Part shown: piece after piece, positions 8,303 to 16,871 of the stretch
Layout: each line of letters begins with the position of its first letter
Numbering within the stretch: the stretch's first letter is position 1
Assembly: GCA_001247695.2 (NCBI GenBank)
Contig: LGRX02013700.1
Location: 1-19,094, forward strand
Reading direction: 5' to 3'
Origin: Cymbomonas tetramitiformis
Taxonomy: Eukaryota; Chlorophyta; Pyramimonadophyceae; Pyramimonadales; Pyramimonadaceae
Length of the DNA: 19,094 bases
Program-made: the position numbers and the translations under genes
The notes under the pieces: generated by a model
The model's database searches: none
Told to the model about the DNA's origin: nothing
What the model saw: only the letters and a program-made list of their open reading frames with translations

Positions 8303-8529
8303 GATGGCAGCCTGCCACCCGAGATTGCTGTGGCTCGGGTGGTGAAGGCACATGACAGCAATGGGAGTGCCGCAGGGGCGGGAGAGGTAGGCACTGAGGT
8401 GCTAGTGGTGGACCGCGGTTGTCGCGGGGATGGTACTTTGGCACGAGGGCACTTGTGCCCGCATGCAGAAGGCCTTCTCCCCGTAGGCAGCCGCAGGTGA
8501 GCCCTCCGAGGAGGAGTTCACATGATGAC
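8303..8529 (+). other. Spacer between gag and pol of element P
   Basis: About 227 nt separate the gag stop from the first pol ATG. ATGs at 8304 and 8353 open only short frames that stop within about 14 to 50 codons. The pol frame itself is open from just after a TGA at 8395-8397, so pol translation could begin anywhere from 8398. No frameshift heptamer or convincing pseudoknot was recognised by eye. Confidence 0.45.
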
Positions 8530-10920
8530 ATGCCGGCCAAAGTGGCACGGCGAGCTTCTCCGGGGAGAGTTGCTCTACCCGCCGACGTTGCGGGCGTGAT
8601 GCCGTTGCTGACGGCGACCCATTCCTTCTCAAAGGTGTGGGATGAAGCCGGCCAACCTTGCCATGAGTCTTCCTTTGTCGCAGGGGAGGTAGACATTGGG
8701 CCGATGCCCGCTCCCGTCACGGCTTCCAAGCTTTGGCCACCTCTGCTGAGAAAGCTGTGGCAGGACACTACCACCGTGTCACTCGCAGCTGCAGGTACAT
8801 CGGTGACTCAGTGGCAGGAGTTCATCTCGGAGCTACGGGATGCGGGAGCTTCGGTGCCGAACATGACAGCCAACGCCTGCAGGATGGCGGCTGCCTTTAA
8901 GACGGACCCCGACAAGGTCTTTCTGGTGCGAGGCGCAGCTTGTGGGGTTGGATTCCCCTTCAAGTCGGTTCCGGAGGACACCTTTTACACGGTGGAGAAC
9001 TACGTGCCCGCTGAGCATTGGGAAGCCATGGACAAGGAGATCCGCAAGGAGAGGGCCGCGGGCAACGTCGTGATGGGCAAGATGGAGTGGAGCATTCAGG
9101 GCATCTCCGCTGTGGGCGTGGTCGCCAAGGAGCGGAAGGGCGTCATCAAGTTCAGACCGGTGTGGGATTACTCCCGACCCGAGGATGTGGGAGTGAACTC
9201 GAGGATTGACTTGGAGAAGGAGAAGTTCTCTTCCATCAAGGATGCCTACGCCCTGTTGCGCCCAGGCCTGTGGATGGCCAAGCTCGATCTCACCGCGGCC
9301 TACCGCTCCGTCCCAGTGGCGGCCATGTACTGGATTGCCCACGTCTTCGAGTGGGATGAGGAGGTGCTGGCGGACACCAGAGCGCCCTTCGGCAACTCCG
9401 CCATGCCGGGCATCTTCATGAGGTTTACCCGGGGGATTGTGCGGTGGATGAAGGCACAGGGTGCCTCGATTGTGGGGTACTTAGATGACTTCCTGTTGAT
9501 TGGTAGCAAAAAGGTCGTTTCTGAGTTTCTGTTGCTCCTCAGAGAGTTCGTAACCTTCCTGGGCTTCGAGGTCAACGATGACAAGTGTGAGGGGCCATTT
9601 CAGGCCATGGAGTTCCTAGGCATTCTGCTCTCCACCGAGGGCAACCAGTGCACAGCCAGCATCTCCGAGGACCGCATTCTGGTGGTGCAGCAGAAGATTG
9701 CTGACATCCGCAGGCTGGGGGCTCTTGCGGGCTCCCAGGTGCCCCGCACACTCATGGAGGGGCTGCTTGGGCTCCTGGCCTTCTGCGGGCAGGTGGTGTA
9801 CGGGCTCTCCCTTTACACCCGCTACGCCCACGCCCTCCTGGCCCAGGCCAGGGGGAGGTACCTTCGCCTGACTGACAAGGTCGTGCAGGACCTGAAGGTG
9901 ATCGTCACGGTCATCCGCCTGTACAACGGACGCAAGGTCCGTTTGGACCGGGTGGAGATCAAGTGGGAGTGGTTCTCCTCCGATGCATCCACGGGTAAGG
10001 GCATGGGCGCGGTGCTGGACCGCAGGTGGTTCGCGGTGACATGGGCTTGGCTGATCTGCCAGCCCCAGGAGCCCTACTTCCCTTTCAGGCCAGACTGCCC
10101 GGAGAGCTACGACATCGGCTACCTCGAGCTCTTCACCGTCTTCTGGGCCGTTGTGCTGTGGGGCAAGTACATCACGGGCAAGACCGTGGTGATCCGCATC
10201 GACAACAACTGCGTCATCGGCCAGGTGGAGAAGTGGTGGGGACCGGCCGCCTACATTCCTCTGCTCCGCCAGCTCTTCTACGTGTGTGTTCAGCATGATG
10301 TCCGCCTTCGCCCCGTGTACATTTCCTCGGAGGACAACATCTACGCGGACCTCCTCTCCCGTGATCGGGTTGAGGACTTTCGGGCGAGGTTCGAGGCGGA
10401 CAAGCAGCGGCTGGTGTGGATCGAGGACCGTGACGACTGGATGCTCATTCCTACCCTCTGGCACCCGCTGGATGTGCAGCTGGGGCCCTTCACGGTGGAC
10501 TGCTGCGTCTCGGAGAACGGGGCCAACTCTTTCTGCAGAGTGGGCTGGACCAAGGAGGACGACGCACGGATTATGGACTTCTCCGGCCACAACGCCTGGG
10601 GCAACCTGCCGTTCTCCGACTTCATCGACATCGTGCGCAACTTCCTCCGTTGCAAACGGAGGGCGCAGCGGGGCACTTCCGCCACCTTCCTGGTCCCGTG
10701 GTGGCCCGGAAACCCGGGCTTCGAGCTGGTGGTGTCCCTGCCAGGAGTGTTCAGGATTGTGCGCCGATGGGAGCGCAACAGCGCCCTGTTCACTGCCCCC
10801 TCACCTGAAGGCGGGGGTCGCACCTTCTGGGGCACCACTGACTGGCCTGTCATTGTGGTGCATTGCCCCCCCTGTGAGGTGAGCTGGACTGACACCGAGC
10901 TCACGGGGGTCACGGGGTGA
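8530..10920 (+). CDS. Element P Pol: reverse transcriptase, RNase H and Dam-like MT domain
   Basis: The first in-frame ATG, 8530, gives about 796 residues. RT palm: KLDLTAAYRSV (first Asp about residue 253), RAPFGNSAMP (box B) and GYLDDFLLIG (catalytic DD about 319-320), then FLGFEVNDDK and EFLGILL. RNase H: FSSDASTGKGMG (Asp 485), YLELFTVFWA (Glu 533), VIRIDNNCV (Asp 558) and NIYADLLSR (Asp 607), a complete D-E-D-D set. The last 150 residues (GPFTVDCCVSENG, NLPFSDF, FLVPWWPG) match the Dam-like domain of PAT/DIRS elements, although the NPPF box reads NLPF. It copies element RNA into cDNA. The frame is intact to a TGA that is directly followed, in the same frame, by the recombinase. Confidence 0.93.
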   Translation: MPAKVARRASPGRVALPADVAGVMPLLTATHSFSKVWDEAGQPCHESSFVAGEVDIGPMPAPVTASKLWPPLLRKLWQDTTTVSLAAAGTSVTQWQEFISELRDAGASVPNMTANACRMAAAFKTDPDKVFLVRGAACGVGFPFKSVPEDTFYTVENYVPAEHWEAMDKEIRKERAAGNVVMGKMEWSIQGISAVGVVAKERKGVIKFRPVWDYSRPEDVGVNSRIDLEKEKFSSIKDAYALLRPGLWMAKLDLTAAYRSVPVAAMYWIAHVFEWDEEVLADTRAPFGNSAMPGIFMRFTRGIVRWMKAQGASIVGYLDDFLLIGSKKVVSEFLLLLREFVTFLGFEVNDDKCEGPFQAMEFLGILLSTEGNQCTASISEDRILVVQQKIADIRRLGALAGSQVPRTLMEGLLGLLAFCGQVVYGLSLYTRYAHALLAQARGRYLRLTDKVVQDLKVIVTVIRLYNGRKVRLDRVEIKWEWFSSDASTGKGMGAVLDRRWFAVTWAWLICQPQEPYFPFRPDCPESYDIGYLELFTVFWAVVLWGKYITGKTVVIRIDNNCVIGQVEKWWGPAAYIPLLRQLFYVCVQHDVRLRPVYISSEDNIYADLLSRDRVEDFRARFEADKQRLVWIEDRDDWMLIPTLWHPLDVQLGPFTVDCCVSENGANSFCRVGWTKEDDARIMDFSGHNAWGNLPFSDFIDIVRNFLRCKRRAQRGTSATFLVPWWPGNPGFELVVSLPGVFRIVRRWERNSALFTAPSPEGGGRTFWGTTDWPVIVVHCPPCEVSWTDTELTGVTG
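10918..10920 (+). promoter_or_regulatory. In-frame TGA joining pol and recombinase of element P
   Basis: Pol ends in GGG TGA GCA, and the next codon begins the recombinase frame (AEVFLDTLRA). No ATG occurs in that frame until 11071, which is inside the core-binding domain. Expression by stop readthrough, or a former sense codon changed to TGA, would both fit. The 3' G is not the strongest readthrough context. TGA as a general sense codon is unlikely because gag genes of P and X also end in TGA. Confidence 0.5.
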
Positions 10921-11956
10921 GCAGAGGTCTTCCTCGACACCCTGCGGGCCCGTACTGTCACCCTGCAGTCGGAGTGCTTCGCCCTCAACACCCAGACAGC
11001 CTACTCCACCGGTGTGAGGAGCTGGGTGTCATTCTGCATCTCAGGCAGGGCCAGAGGCTTCTTGGACAAGATGCTGCCAGCGGAGGATGCGGTGCTGGCA
11101 GATTGGGTGGCGTACATGGTCACCGAGCGGGCGGTGAAGCCCGACTCGGCCAAGAAGTACACTTCGGGGGTGCGAGCACTCCACGTGCAGCTCGGCTTCG
11201 AGTGGGTCCCGGTGCGGCAGAGGTGGGCGGTGCATGCCGTCCTGCAGGGCTGTGGGCGACGGTGGGACACGCCGTCCAAGCAGGTGATGCCGATGGGGTT
11301 CGAGGAGCTTCTCCTCATCGCGGGGGTGCTGAACCCCCACAACTTCAACGAGAACGTGGTCTTCGCTGCCATGGACACTGCCTTCTTCTGCTTCTTCAGG
11401 AAGGACAACGTGTCCGTGGAGAAGGCGGAAGCGTGGAACCCGCGGGGGCACTTGGTGCGGTCGGACGTGACCTTCCCCGACTCCACCTCAGCAGACATCA
11501 GAGTGAGGACACTCGAAGACCATCCAGGCGGGCGAGCGCTACCACCACGTGCAGATGCGCCACGTGCCGGGCTCTCCTATCTGCCCGGTGACCCCGCTCC
11601 GGCGGGTCATGGAGGGCCCGGGGCTCGGGGAGGACGGCCCCCTCTTCTGCATCGAGGACGCAAAGGGCCGCCTCAAGCCCCTCACCCACTCCTTCTTTGT
11701 GAGCACCTTCCGCAAGCTGGCGGAGCGGGCGGGCCTGGACCCGAAGGCCTACTCGGGGCACTCCTTCAGGCGGGGCGGGGCGACGGCAGCCTCCGGGCTG
11801 GCGGTGCCGGGCCACCTTATCCAGGCCCACGGTGACTGGGCCTCGGACTGCTACAAGCTGTACATCGACCTCGGCCGGGAGCAGCAGCTGCTCCTCCCCT
11901 CAGCGATGGCCGAGGGCGCCGCTGCGGCCACCGCAGCACACCGAGCTGGCCGCTAG
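10921..11956 (+). pseudogene. Element P tyrosine recombinase with one 1-nt frameshift
   Basis: Residues just after the pol TGA form a SAM-like core-binding domain (SECFALNTQTAYSTGVRSWVSF; KKYTSGVRALHVQL). Box I is FFCFFRKDNVSV (about 11386-11418). The frame shifts at 11514-11516: dropping one base there would restore continuity between VRTL and KTIQAGERYHHV. The second part has YSGHSFRRGGAT (His 11759, Arg 11768), a HGDWASDCYKLY segment with the likely catalytic Tyr at 11852 or 11861, and an Ala-rich tail. All catalytic residues are present, so the lesion may be a recent mutation or a sequencing error. It would integrate the circular cDNA. The stop TAG lies in the loop of a GGCC hairpin. Confidence 0.85.
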
Positions 11957-12183
11957 GCCTCCACGTGCGTGCTTCACCCGTGGCCCTCTCTTGCTCTAGT
12001 GTGCTTGCCGAGGGGTTGGGTGTGCTGTCTCAGTGCTGCAGTGTTTCCCTAGGGCAGGGCCTAGCCGTTAGGCTAGACAGGCGACGGCGCGTTAGTGCTA
12101 GTCTGTGTTGCCCCCCTTGATTGACCCGGTCCGTAGGTGTTCATCAAGGCCTGTGTGGCCACCGTTAGGGGCCAGCCCGAGTT
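11948..12183 (+). other. 3' untranslated stretch of element P with GYTA-loop hairpins
   Basis: GGCC hairpins and their relatives continue here: GGCC with loop GCTA (11948-11959, containing the recombinase stop), CTAGCC with loop GTTA (12061-12076), GCGC/GTGC with loop GTTA (12087-12098, one G-T pair) and a bulged GGCC stem with loop GTTA (12157-12173). A 32-nt phrase starting TTGATTGACCCGGTCC occurs at 12117-12148 and again inside B1 at 12218-12249, with CTTGAT/ATCAAG ends able to pair. No coding sequence was seen. Confidence 0.7.
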
Positions 12184-12587
12184 GGGTGTGTGGAAGCTTC
12201 GGGCTCAGCTGGACCACTTGATTGACCCGGTCCGTAGGTGCTCATCAAGACCAGCGAAGCAGCGGAGAACCTTCGGAGATCCTTCAGAGAACCTGCTTGC
12301 AGCCTGCTAGCTAGCAGCTCCGTGGAAGCTTCCATTGTCACCACTGCAGAGAGAGAGCCACAGTTTCACCAAATGGCAATCTAGAGTGAGAAGAGACTTG
12401 TTGTGAACGGACTCGGACAGATGTGGACCAGCCTCGCTTGCCAGTAGTCAGCATGTAGCACAGAGCACCTGACAGACTCTGAAGGGGGGTACCCCAGCTA
12501 GCTGACGGTAACAATTTAATTCTAATGAAATTGTTATCCACATCTTGCAGTCGTGTTCACTTGTGATGATTGCAGGAGACGAATAAT
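12184..12587 (+). repeat. B1 split direct repeat of element P
   Basis: About 403 nt, matched by B2 at 13015-13420 with two single-base insertions and a few substitutions. It includes the palindromes GGAAGCTTCC and CTGCTAGCTAGCAG and a stem GGTAACAATTT/AAATTGTTATCC with one bulge near 12506-12540. It runs directly into A2, so the B1/A2 joint (GAATAATCCAAAA, 12581-12593) preserves the sequence of the circular junction. Confidence 0.92.
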
Positions 12588-12962
12588 CCAAAATTATTGG
12601 CACTATAATTTCGGTTATCCGCCTGCAATCGGATCACAGCCCCCCAGCCGGCCTGTCCACTGGGGGGAGAGATGGCCCCGCCATCTGGCAGCGCTAGCTG
12701 CCGGGGGGGGCGCGAACTCGGCTCCCGATTCGCGCCCCCTGCAGATCGTTAGATCTGCAGGGCCTGATCGCCAGGAGGCTCCCTGATCGTTAGATCTAGG
12801 GACCCAGGGACCCTGCTCAGGCCCGATCGGGCCGCTAGGCCCGATCAGCACACAGCCGAGGCATCGGCTGTGAGGGAGTTGCATAAACTGACTGTAACAT
12901 CGTTACAGCCAGTTTTCTCACTTCACGCCCTCAGGTGCATAGCACCGTTCAGCTTTTTCTTC
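12588..12962 (+). repeat. A2 split direct repeat of element P
   Basis: Near-exact copy of A1, with the same series of hairpins and GTTA/GCTA loops. It ends at CTTTTTCTTC; the closing arm of the TTCTCACTTCA stem seen after A1 (6410-6420) is absent here, so that large hairpin is specific to the 5' end. Confidence 0.92.
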
Positions 12963-13014
12963 CCCTCCCTCCCTACCCTTGACAAGTGGCTCTGGGATTG
13001 TTGGTGGGGGTGCC
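12963..13014 (+). other. Short spacer between A2 and B2
   Basis: These 52 nt, pyrimidine-rich at first (CCCTCCCTCCCTACCC) and then GT-rich, are not repeated elsewhere in the window. The spacer shows where the 5' A unit and 3' B unit would meet the internal B1/A2 in strand-transfer models for split direct repeats. No gene. Confidence 0.5.
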
Positions 13015-13420
13015 GGGTGTGTGGAAGCTTCGGGCTCAGCTGGACCACTTGATTGACCCGGTCCGTAGGTGCTCATCAAGACCAGCTGAAGCAGCGGAGA
13101 ACCTTCGGAGATCCTTCAGAGAACCTGCTTGCAGCCTGCTAGCTAGCAGCTCCGTGGAAGCTTCCATTGTCACCACTGCAGAGAGAGAGCCACAGTTTTC
13201 ACCAAATGGCAATCTAGAGTGAGAAGAGACTTGTTGTGAACGGACTCGGACAGATGTGGACCAGCGCCGCTTGCCAGTAGTCAGCATGTAGCACAGAGCA
13301 CCTGACAGACTCTGAAGGGGGGTACCCCAGCTAGCTGACGGTAACAATTTAATTCTAATGAAATTGTTATCCACATCTTGCAGTCGTGTTCACTTGTGAT
13401 GATTGCAGGAGACGAATAAC
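13015..13420 (+). repeat. B2 split direct repeat, right end of element P
   Basis: Second copy of the B unit. Its end GACGAATAAC meets CCA (13421-13423) and then X pol sequence. Compared with B1 it has an extra T near 13084 and in the TTTT near 13199, and a TC to GC change near 13266. The B1/A2 joint has T before CCA where this end has C. Confidence 0.92.
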
Positions 13421-15448
13421 CCATTTCGAGGGCCCGAGCAGCTCGGACCCTCCCAGCCTGCTCGGAGTGAACAGGTCCCTGCGCCGTGGCATGATCACCA
13501 CCTCGGTGGCCAGGGCTTCCAGCTCTGTGAACCAGGACTGTCCCGGCCAGTACGGAGCCACCACCGTAGCAGCGGCCCCCTCCTCCCGCAGCTTGTGCGC
13601 CACCTCGTCCAGCAGCGCCCACGGGGGGTTCACCCAATTGTTCTCCCCCCGCCAGTCGTACGTCAGAGAGTCCACACCTTCGCACTTCGGGTCTTTCCAC
13701 GCAGCGTAGTACCGAGGAAGCTGCGCGGAGATCTCGGAAGCGAACCGGTCGACTGTGTAGGGCCCCCACTGCTTGTTGGCCCACACGAACCAGTCCCGAT
13801 TCAGCCGCCAGTCGTCCAAATCCTCGCAACGCGAAAGGTTGTCGGCCCACACGTTGGCCTCGCTGCGGATGTACCGAGCCTGCAACTCGATGTCGTGCAG
13901 ATCCAGTAGCAGCCAGAGTCTCCTCATTCTCCTCATCAGGTCCGGGTTCCTGGAGGTGAAGTGTGACAGCATCGCCACCACCGCCTGGTTGTCGCAGTAG
14001 AGCCGTACGACCTTGCCCTCCAGCTCGTGCAGGAACGCATGTACGGTCTTGTACACGGCCTCCAGCTCCAGGTGTGTAATGTGCCAGCAGCGCATCTCGT
14101 CTGGCCAGAAACCTCGCGCGGGGAACTTCAGGTTCAGCACTCCTCCCCACGCTGTCATCGAAGAGTCCGTGTGCACCTTCGCTCTCGTCGGGGATCTCCA
14201 GATCTTGCGCCCGTTCCACCTGCTCATCACAGGCAGCCTGGACCACCATTCTAAGTCCCCCCGAGCTGAACGCGAGATTTTTACCTTCGCTCCCCAGCTG
14301 CGTTTCTCCGCCAGCACGAAGTAGAGCTCCCGTAGGTAGAGCCGCGCCGCTGGTACTGCCAAGTACACGGATTGGCAGAGTCCCGTGAAGGACGCCAGTC
14401 TCCTGGCAGGAATCCACCTCCGATTTCTCGCTGCGTCGCACAGGATCTCCTTCGCCTTGGTGTGGATTTTGTGCACCCGTCGTTCTGTCACACGGAATTG
14501 TCCCAGCTTCAGGTCCACCTCCAGCCCGAGGTGCTCCACCACCTGCGTAGGCTCCCATTGGCCCTTCTTCTCGTTCCGCTGTAGGCCAAGTCGATGAAGC
14601 ACCAGTTGAACTTTTTCTCGACGCAGAAAGCCTTCTCGCTGAGAGTCGACCAGCACCAGAAAATCGTCCATGTACGGTAGTACTCGCATTCCGCTGTGAC
14701 GGTCCGCGTCCCCGCCAGCACCACCGGTCCTGCGACGGACTGACCATCGTTGTCGTACTGCGGAACCGTCCCGCAGTCTCTTGATTTCTCCGCGATCCTC
14801 CGCTGCCTGTGGAGAACGCAAAGCCTCCACCATCACGCGTACGAACTTGCAGAAAACTCTCGGAGCGTCGCTCCATCCGAACGGCATCGCTGAACATTGA
14901 AGCAGGTCCCCTTGCAGGTCGAACTGCATGAACTTCTGGAAGTCCGGGTGGATCCCCAGCGCGTGAAAACCGTCCTGGAGGTCGAAGCTGAAGCACCAGT
15001 CGCCCGGTTTCGCCAGTCTCCTTAGTTTCTTCAGCGTCTCCATCTTCACACGATTTTTCACACACCACTGGTTCAGCCATCGGAAGTCCACCACCAGTCT
15101 CCACTTGTTCGTACCCGGTTTTGGCACTAAAAAAGCGCGAGAAACATGAGATCTTCTCGTCGCTCTCGTCCAGGCACCGTTCTCCAGCAGCCTCTCCTTC
15201 TCCGCGTCCAGCCACACCTGCTGCTGCCGCGTAGCATCCCTCAGTGACACCCCGTGGTCGAACGGAGGCGGAGGCTTGCGCTTCCACCTCAACTTCACCC
15301 CGTGAGTAATCCATTGCATCACCTCGGAACTGGCGCCCGCCGCGCGCCATGCTCCCCTCCGCTGTCTCACCTGCTGTTGCACGGTGAGTTTCCCCCGTCC
15401 AGCGCCCGGAGAGGGCTGTTGCGCTGGACGGGGTGGCGGCACGCACAT
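13421..15448 (-). CDS. Element X Pol: RT, RNase H and Dam-like MT domain (C-terminus cut by element P)
   Basis: The ATG at 15448 overlaps the gag stop. About 676 residues are open up to the P junction. RT: FLVPKPGTNKWRLVVDFRWLN, CFSFDLQDGFHALGI (first Asp about 156), SAMPFGWSDAP and YMDDFLVLV (DD about 261-262). About 60 residues rich in Arg, Gly and Asp separate box B from YMDD, which is more than in P. RNase H: KVHTDSSMTAWGG (428), HLELEAVY (461), RLYCDNQAV (486) and VWADNLSR (536), complete. Dam-like domain: GPYTVDRFASE, WVNPPW and VVAPYWPG. The native C-terminus lies across the insertion at 6022 and would overlap the recombinase start by about 40 nt. Confidence 0.92.
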
Positions 15449-15450
15449 CA
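15446..15450 (-). promoter_or_regulatory. gag-pol stop/start overlap of element X (TGATG)
   Basis: The gag stop TGA (15450-15448) shares its A with the pol ATG (15448-15446). Both frames are intact on either side. Such an overlap suits termination-reinitiation coupling on one mRNA and needs no frameshift. This is inferred from the layout only. Confidence 0.7.
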
Positions 15451-16449
15451 CACATCGGCCGCGGGCTTTCCGCCCCGGCCCTTGCCGCCTTTGTCGGTAG
15501 GCTTCTTACCGTCCTTCTCTTCCTTGTTCTTACGCTCCTTCCAGCGGTCGCGGTCCCGTGGATCTTTCACAACCCGCGTTTCCGCGCTCGCTGCGTTCTT
15601 CGACGTAAGGTTCAGCATCGCCCTGCCGCGGTTCTTGTCGAAGTCGTTCAGCCACTGCTGCAACACCTCGTCCGCCACCACGCCGTCTGCTGCCTGGTAG
15701 ACCCTGTCCTCCACGAACTGCAGCTTTGCGCATAGAGCGTCGGATCCTCCACGCTGCGAAGAACCAGGCTCCTGCTCCAGCTGCCCGCGCAGTTCCAGCA
15801 TCGTCCAACGGTTGCAAAGCAACGCGTACACGCCGTGGACCGAGTTGGTAACCTCGTGGAAGTGCTTCTGCCATTCTCTCAGCGTCAATCCGGAGTCTTC
15901 GTTCACGTCCAACGTCTGGTTGCACGCGTTCACCACGTCGTGCAAATAAGACAGCGCCGGAGCCAGAACCATGCACTCGTACTTCATCGAAGAGTTGGAC
16001 TTCTTGGAGAGCGCGTCGTACGTCTTGCTGCCGTGCAGGTCGTACAACTGCGGCATCCTCGTTGTCAGTGTCGCCGGCCGCGGTGGGAACGGGTTGACGG
16101 AGGCTGCTGGCACGTAGTCCAGCTTCTTCCTTCTCTCCAGAAGTTGCTCGGCGGTCTTGGCTGCGGATTCCGGGTCAGAAGTCCCAGGCTTCGCTGCCAC
16201 CTTCGCCTCCAGCTCAACGTTGATTTGTGCTTGACGTTGAAGCTTAGCACGCAGCAGTCGATGATCCTCTGCCTGCTGCCTCTGCATCTCAAGCAGCTCC
16301 CCTTGCTGCTTTTGCATCGTCAGAATTTGTTGTAACAGCACGTCCTGAGTGGACGGTGCTGCCGGGGAGGGGGAAGCCTGCCCGATGTCCGGCTTCCCCG
16401 GGAGGGGAGGGAATTCCTCTGTAGACTTGCCCTTCGAAGAACCAGCCAT
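15448..16449 (-). CDS. Element X Gag-like protein with coiled coil and basic tail
   Basis: 333 residues from ATG 16449. A Ser/Pro-rich start is followed by a Gln/Glu/Leu-rich heptad-like coiled coil (TQDVLLQQILTMQKQQGELLEMQ to about residue 85). A central helical region contains LTLREWQKHFHEV and VHGVYALLCNRWTMLELR, comparable to the core of DIRS-type Gags. The last 45 residues are Lys/Arg/Gly-rich (RDRDRWKERKNKEEKDGKK, KGGKGRGG) and probably bind RNA in place of a zinc knuckle, which is missing. It should form the particle that packages X RNA. The assignment rests on position upstream of pol and on composition rather than a clear motif. Confidence 0.75.
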   Translation of the reverse strand: MAGSSKGKSTEEFPPLPGKPDIGQASPSPAAPSTQDVLLQQILTMQKQQGELLEMQRQQAEDHRLLRAKLQRQAQINVELEAKVAAKPGTSDPESAAKTAEQLLERRKKLDYVPAASVNPFPPRPATLTTRMPQLYDLHGSKTYDALSKKSNSSMKYECMVLAPALSYLHDVVNACNQTLDVNEDSGLTLREWQKHFHEVTNSVHGVYALLCNRWTMLELRGQLEQEPGSSQRGGSDALCAKLQFVEDRVYQAADGVVADEVLQQWLNDFDKNRGRAMLNLTSKNAASAETRVVKDPRDRDRWKERKNKEEKDGKKPTDKGGKGRGGKPAADV

Positions 16450-16871
16450 TCTCTCTCCCTCAGAGGAGTAACAGTGAAGTCAATCGTATTGTCGTAGCCG
16501 CTGTGAAGCCGTCGTTTGAAGTCGTAACGCCGTCCCCGCGACTTCTCTGTCAGATCTCCTGTCGTCGTTCGATCGCCGTCGTACAACCAAGTGGTCTAGT
16601 CACTACCTACTCTACTGTTTTACCGGTGAAACAGGTGAAGAAAATTACAAAATCGGATTTGCAGTGTGCCTCACAGAGTACCGTAGGTACCCGTGAAGTT
16701 CCTGTTTGCAAGAGCAAAAGGAACAGAGCTGAACAGGCGTGTCGCTTCGTGGCAACTTGTACATCCTGTTTGTGTCACGGAGCTACATGTGTCATTCGGC
16801 TCTACTGCAGCAGGAGTCACGGATTCTGAAAGTCTGAAACCATAAAAATTCTGTTGCACTCCAATTTGAAC
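16450..16871 (-). other. 5' leader of element X
   Basis: About 420 nt lie between the break in element B and the X gag ATG. It begins GTTCAAATTGGAGTG on the minus strand. Short inverted pairs such as GGTACC/GGTAC (about 16680-16693) and CCTGTT/AACAGG (about 16703-16738) are visible. It has no protein signal. As the only X end in the window it should hold one terminal repeat, which cannot be checked without the other end. Confidence 0.55.

Larger units (their letters stand above)
6023..13420 (+). mobile_element. Element P: near-complete PAT-like retrotransposon with split direct repeats
   Basis: The layout is A1 (6023-6400), gag, pol with RT, RNase H and MT-like domain, recombinase, then B1 (12184-12587), A2 (12588-12962) and B2 (13015-13420). 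This A1-B1-A2-B2 order defines the split direct repeats of PAT, kangaroo and Ngaro elements. The MT-like domain fits PAT rather than Ngaro. CCA occurs at the left end (6023), at the B1/A2 joint (12588) and at the right end (13421), consistent with recombination between a circle junction and a short matching target. Repeat copies differ by a few indels and occasional substitutions, so the insertion is recent. It sits in element X at the pol/recombinase overlap. Confidence 0.88.
1..16871 (-). mobile_element. Element X: DIRS-like YR retrotransposon with Tudor-bearing recombinase, interrupted twice
   Basis: Reading the minus strand from 16871, the sequence gives a leader, gag, pol (RT, RNase H, MT-like) and a tyrosine recombinase, the gene order of DIRS-class elements. 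Removing 6023-13420 and 347-5387 makes the pol and recombinase reading frames continuous, which shows these two blocks are later insertions. All X coding pieces are open, so X was probably young when it was hit. The start of X is placed where element B stops matching element A, after a TTTT at 16872-16875. The far end, and so the type of terminal repeat, is beyond base 1. Assignment to the DIRS/PAT class is firm; the subfamily is not. Confidence 0.8.

Noticed and set aside
9616..10590. Long minus-strand frame opposite P pol, and similar antisense frames at 2342-3082 and 4125-4763.
   Set aside because: They mirror strongly coding plus-strand sequence and show no recognisable domain.
13281..15455. 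A 724-codon open frame on the minus strand overlapping X pol.
   Set aside because: It is an out-of-frame shadow of pol: rich in Gly, Arg and Ala, without RT motifs, while the other frame has the full RT and RNase H set.
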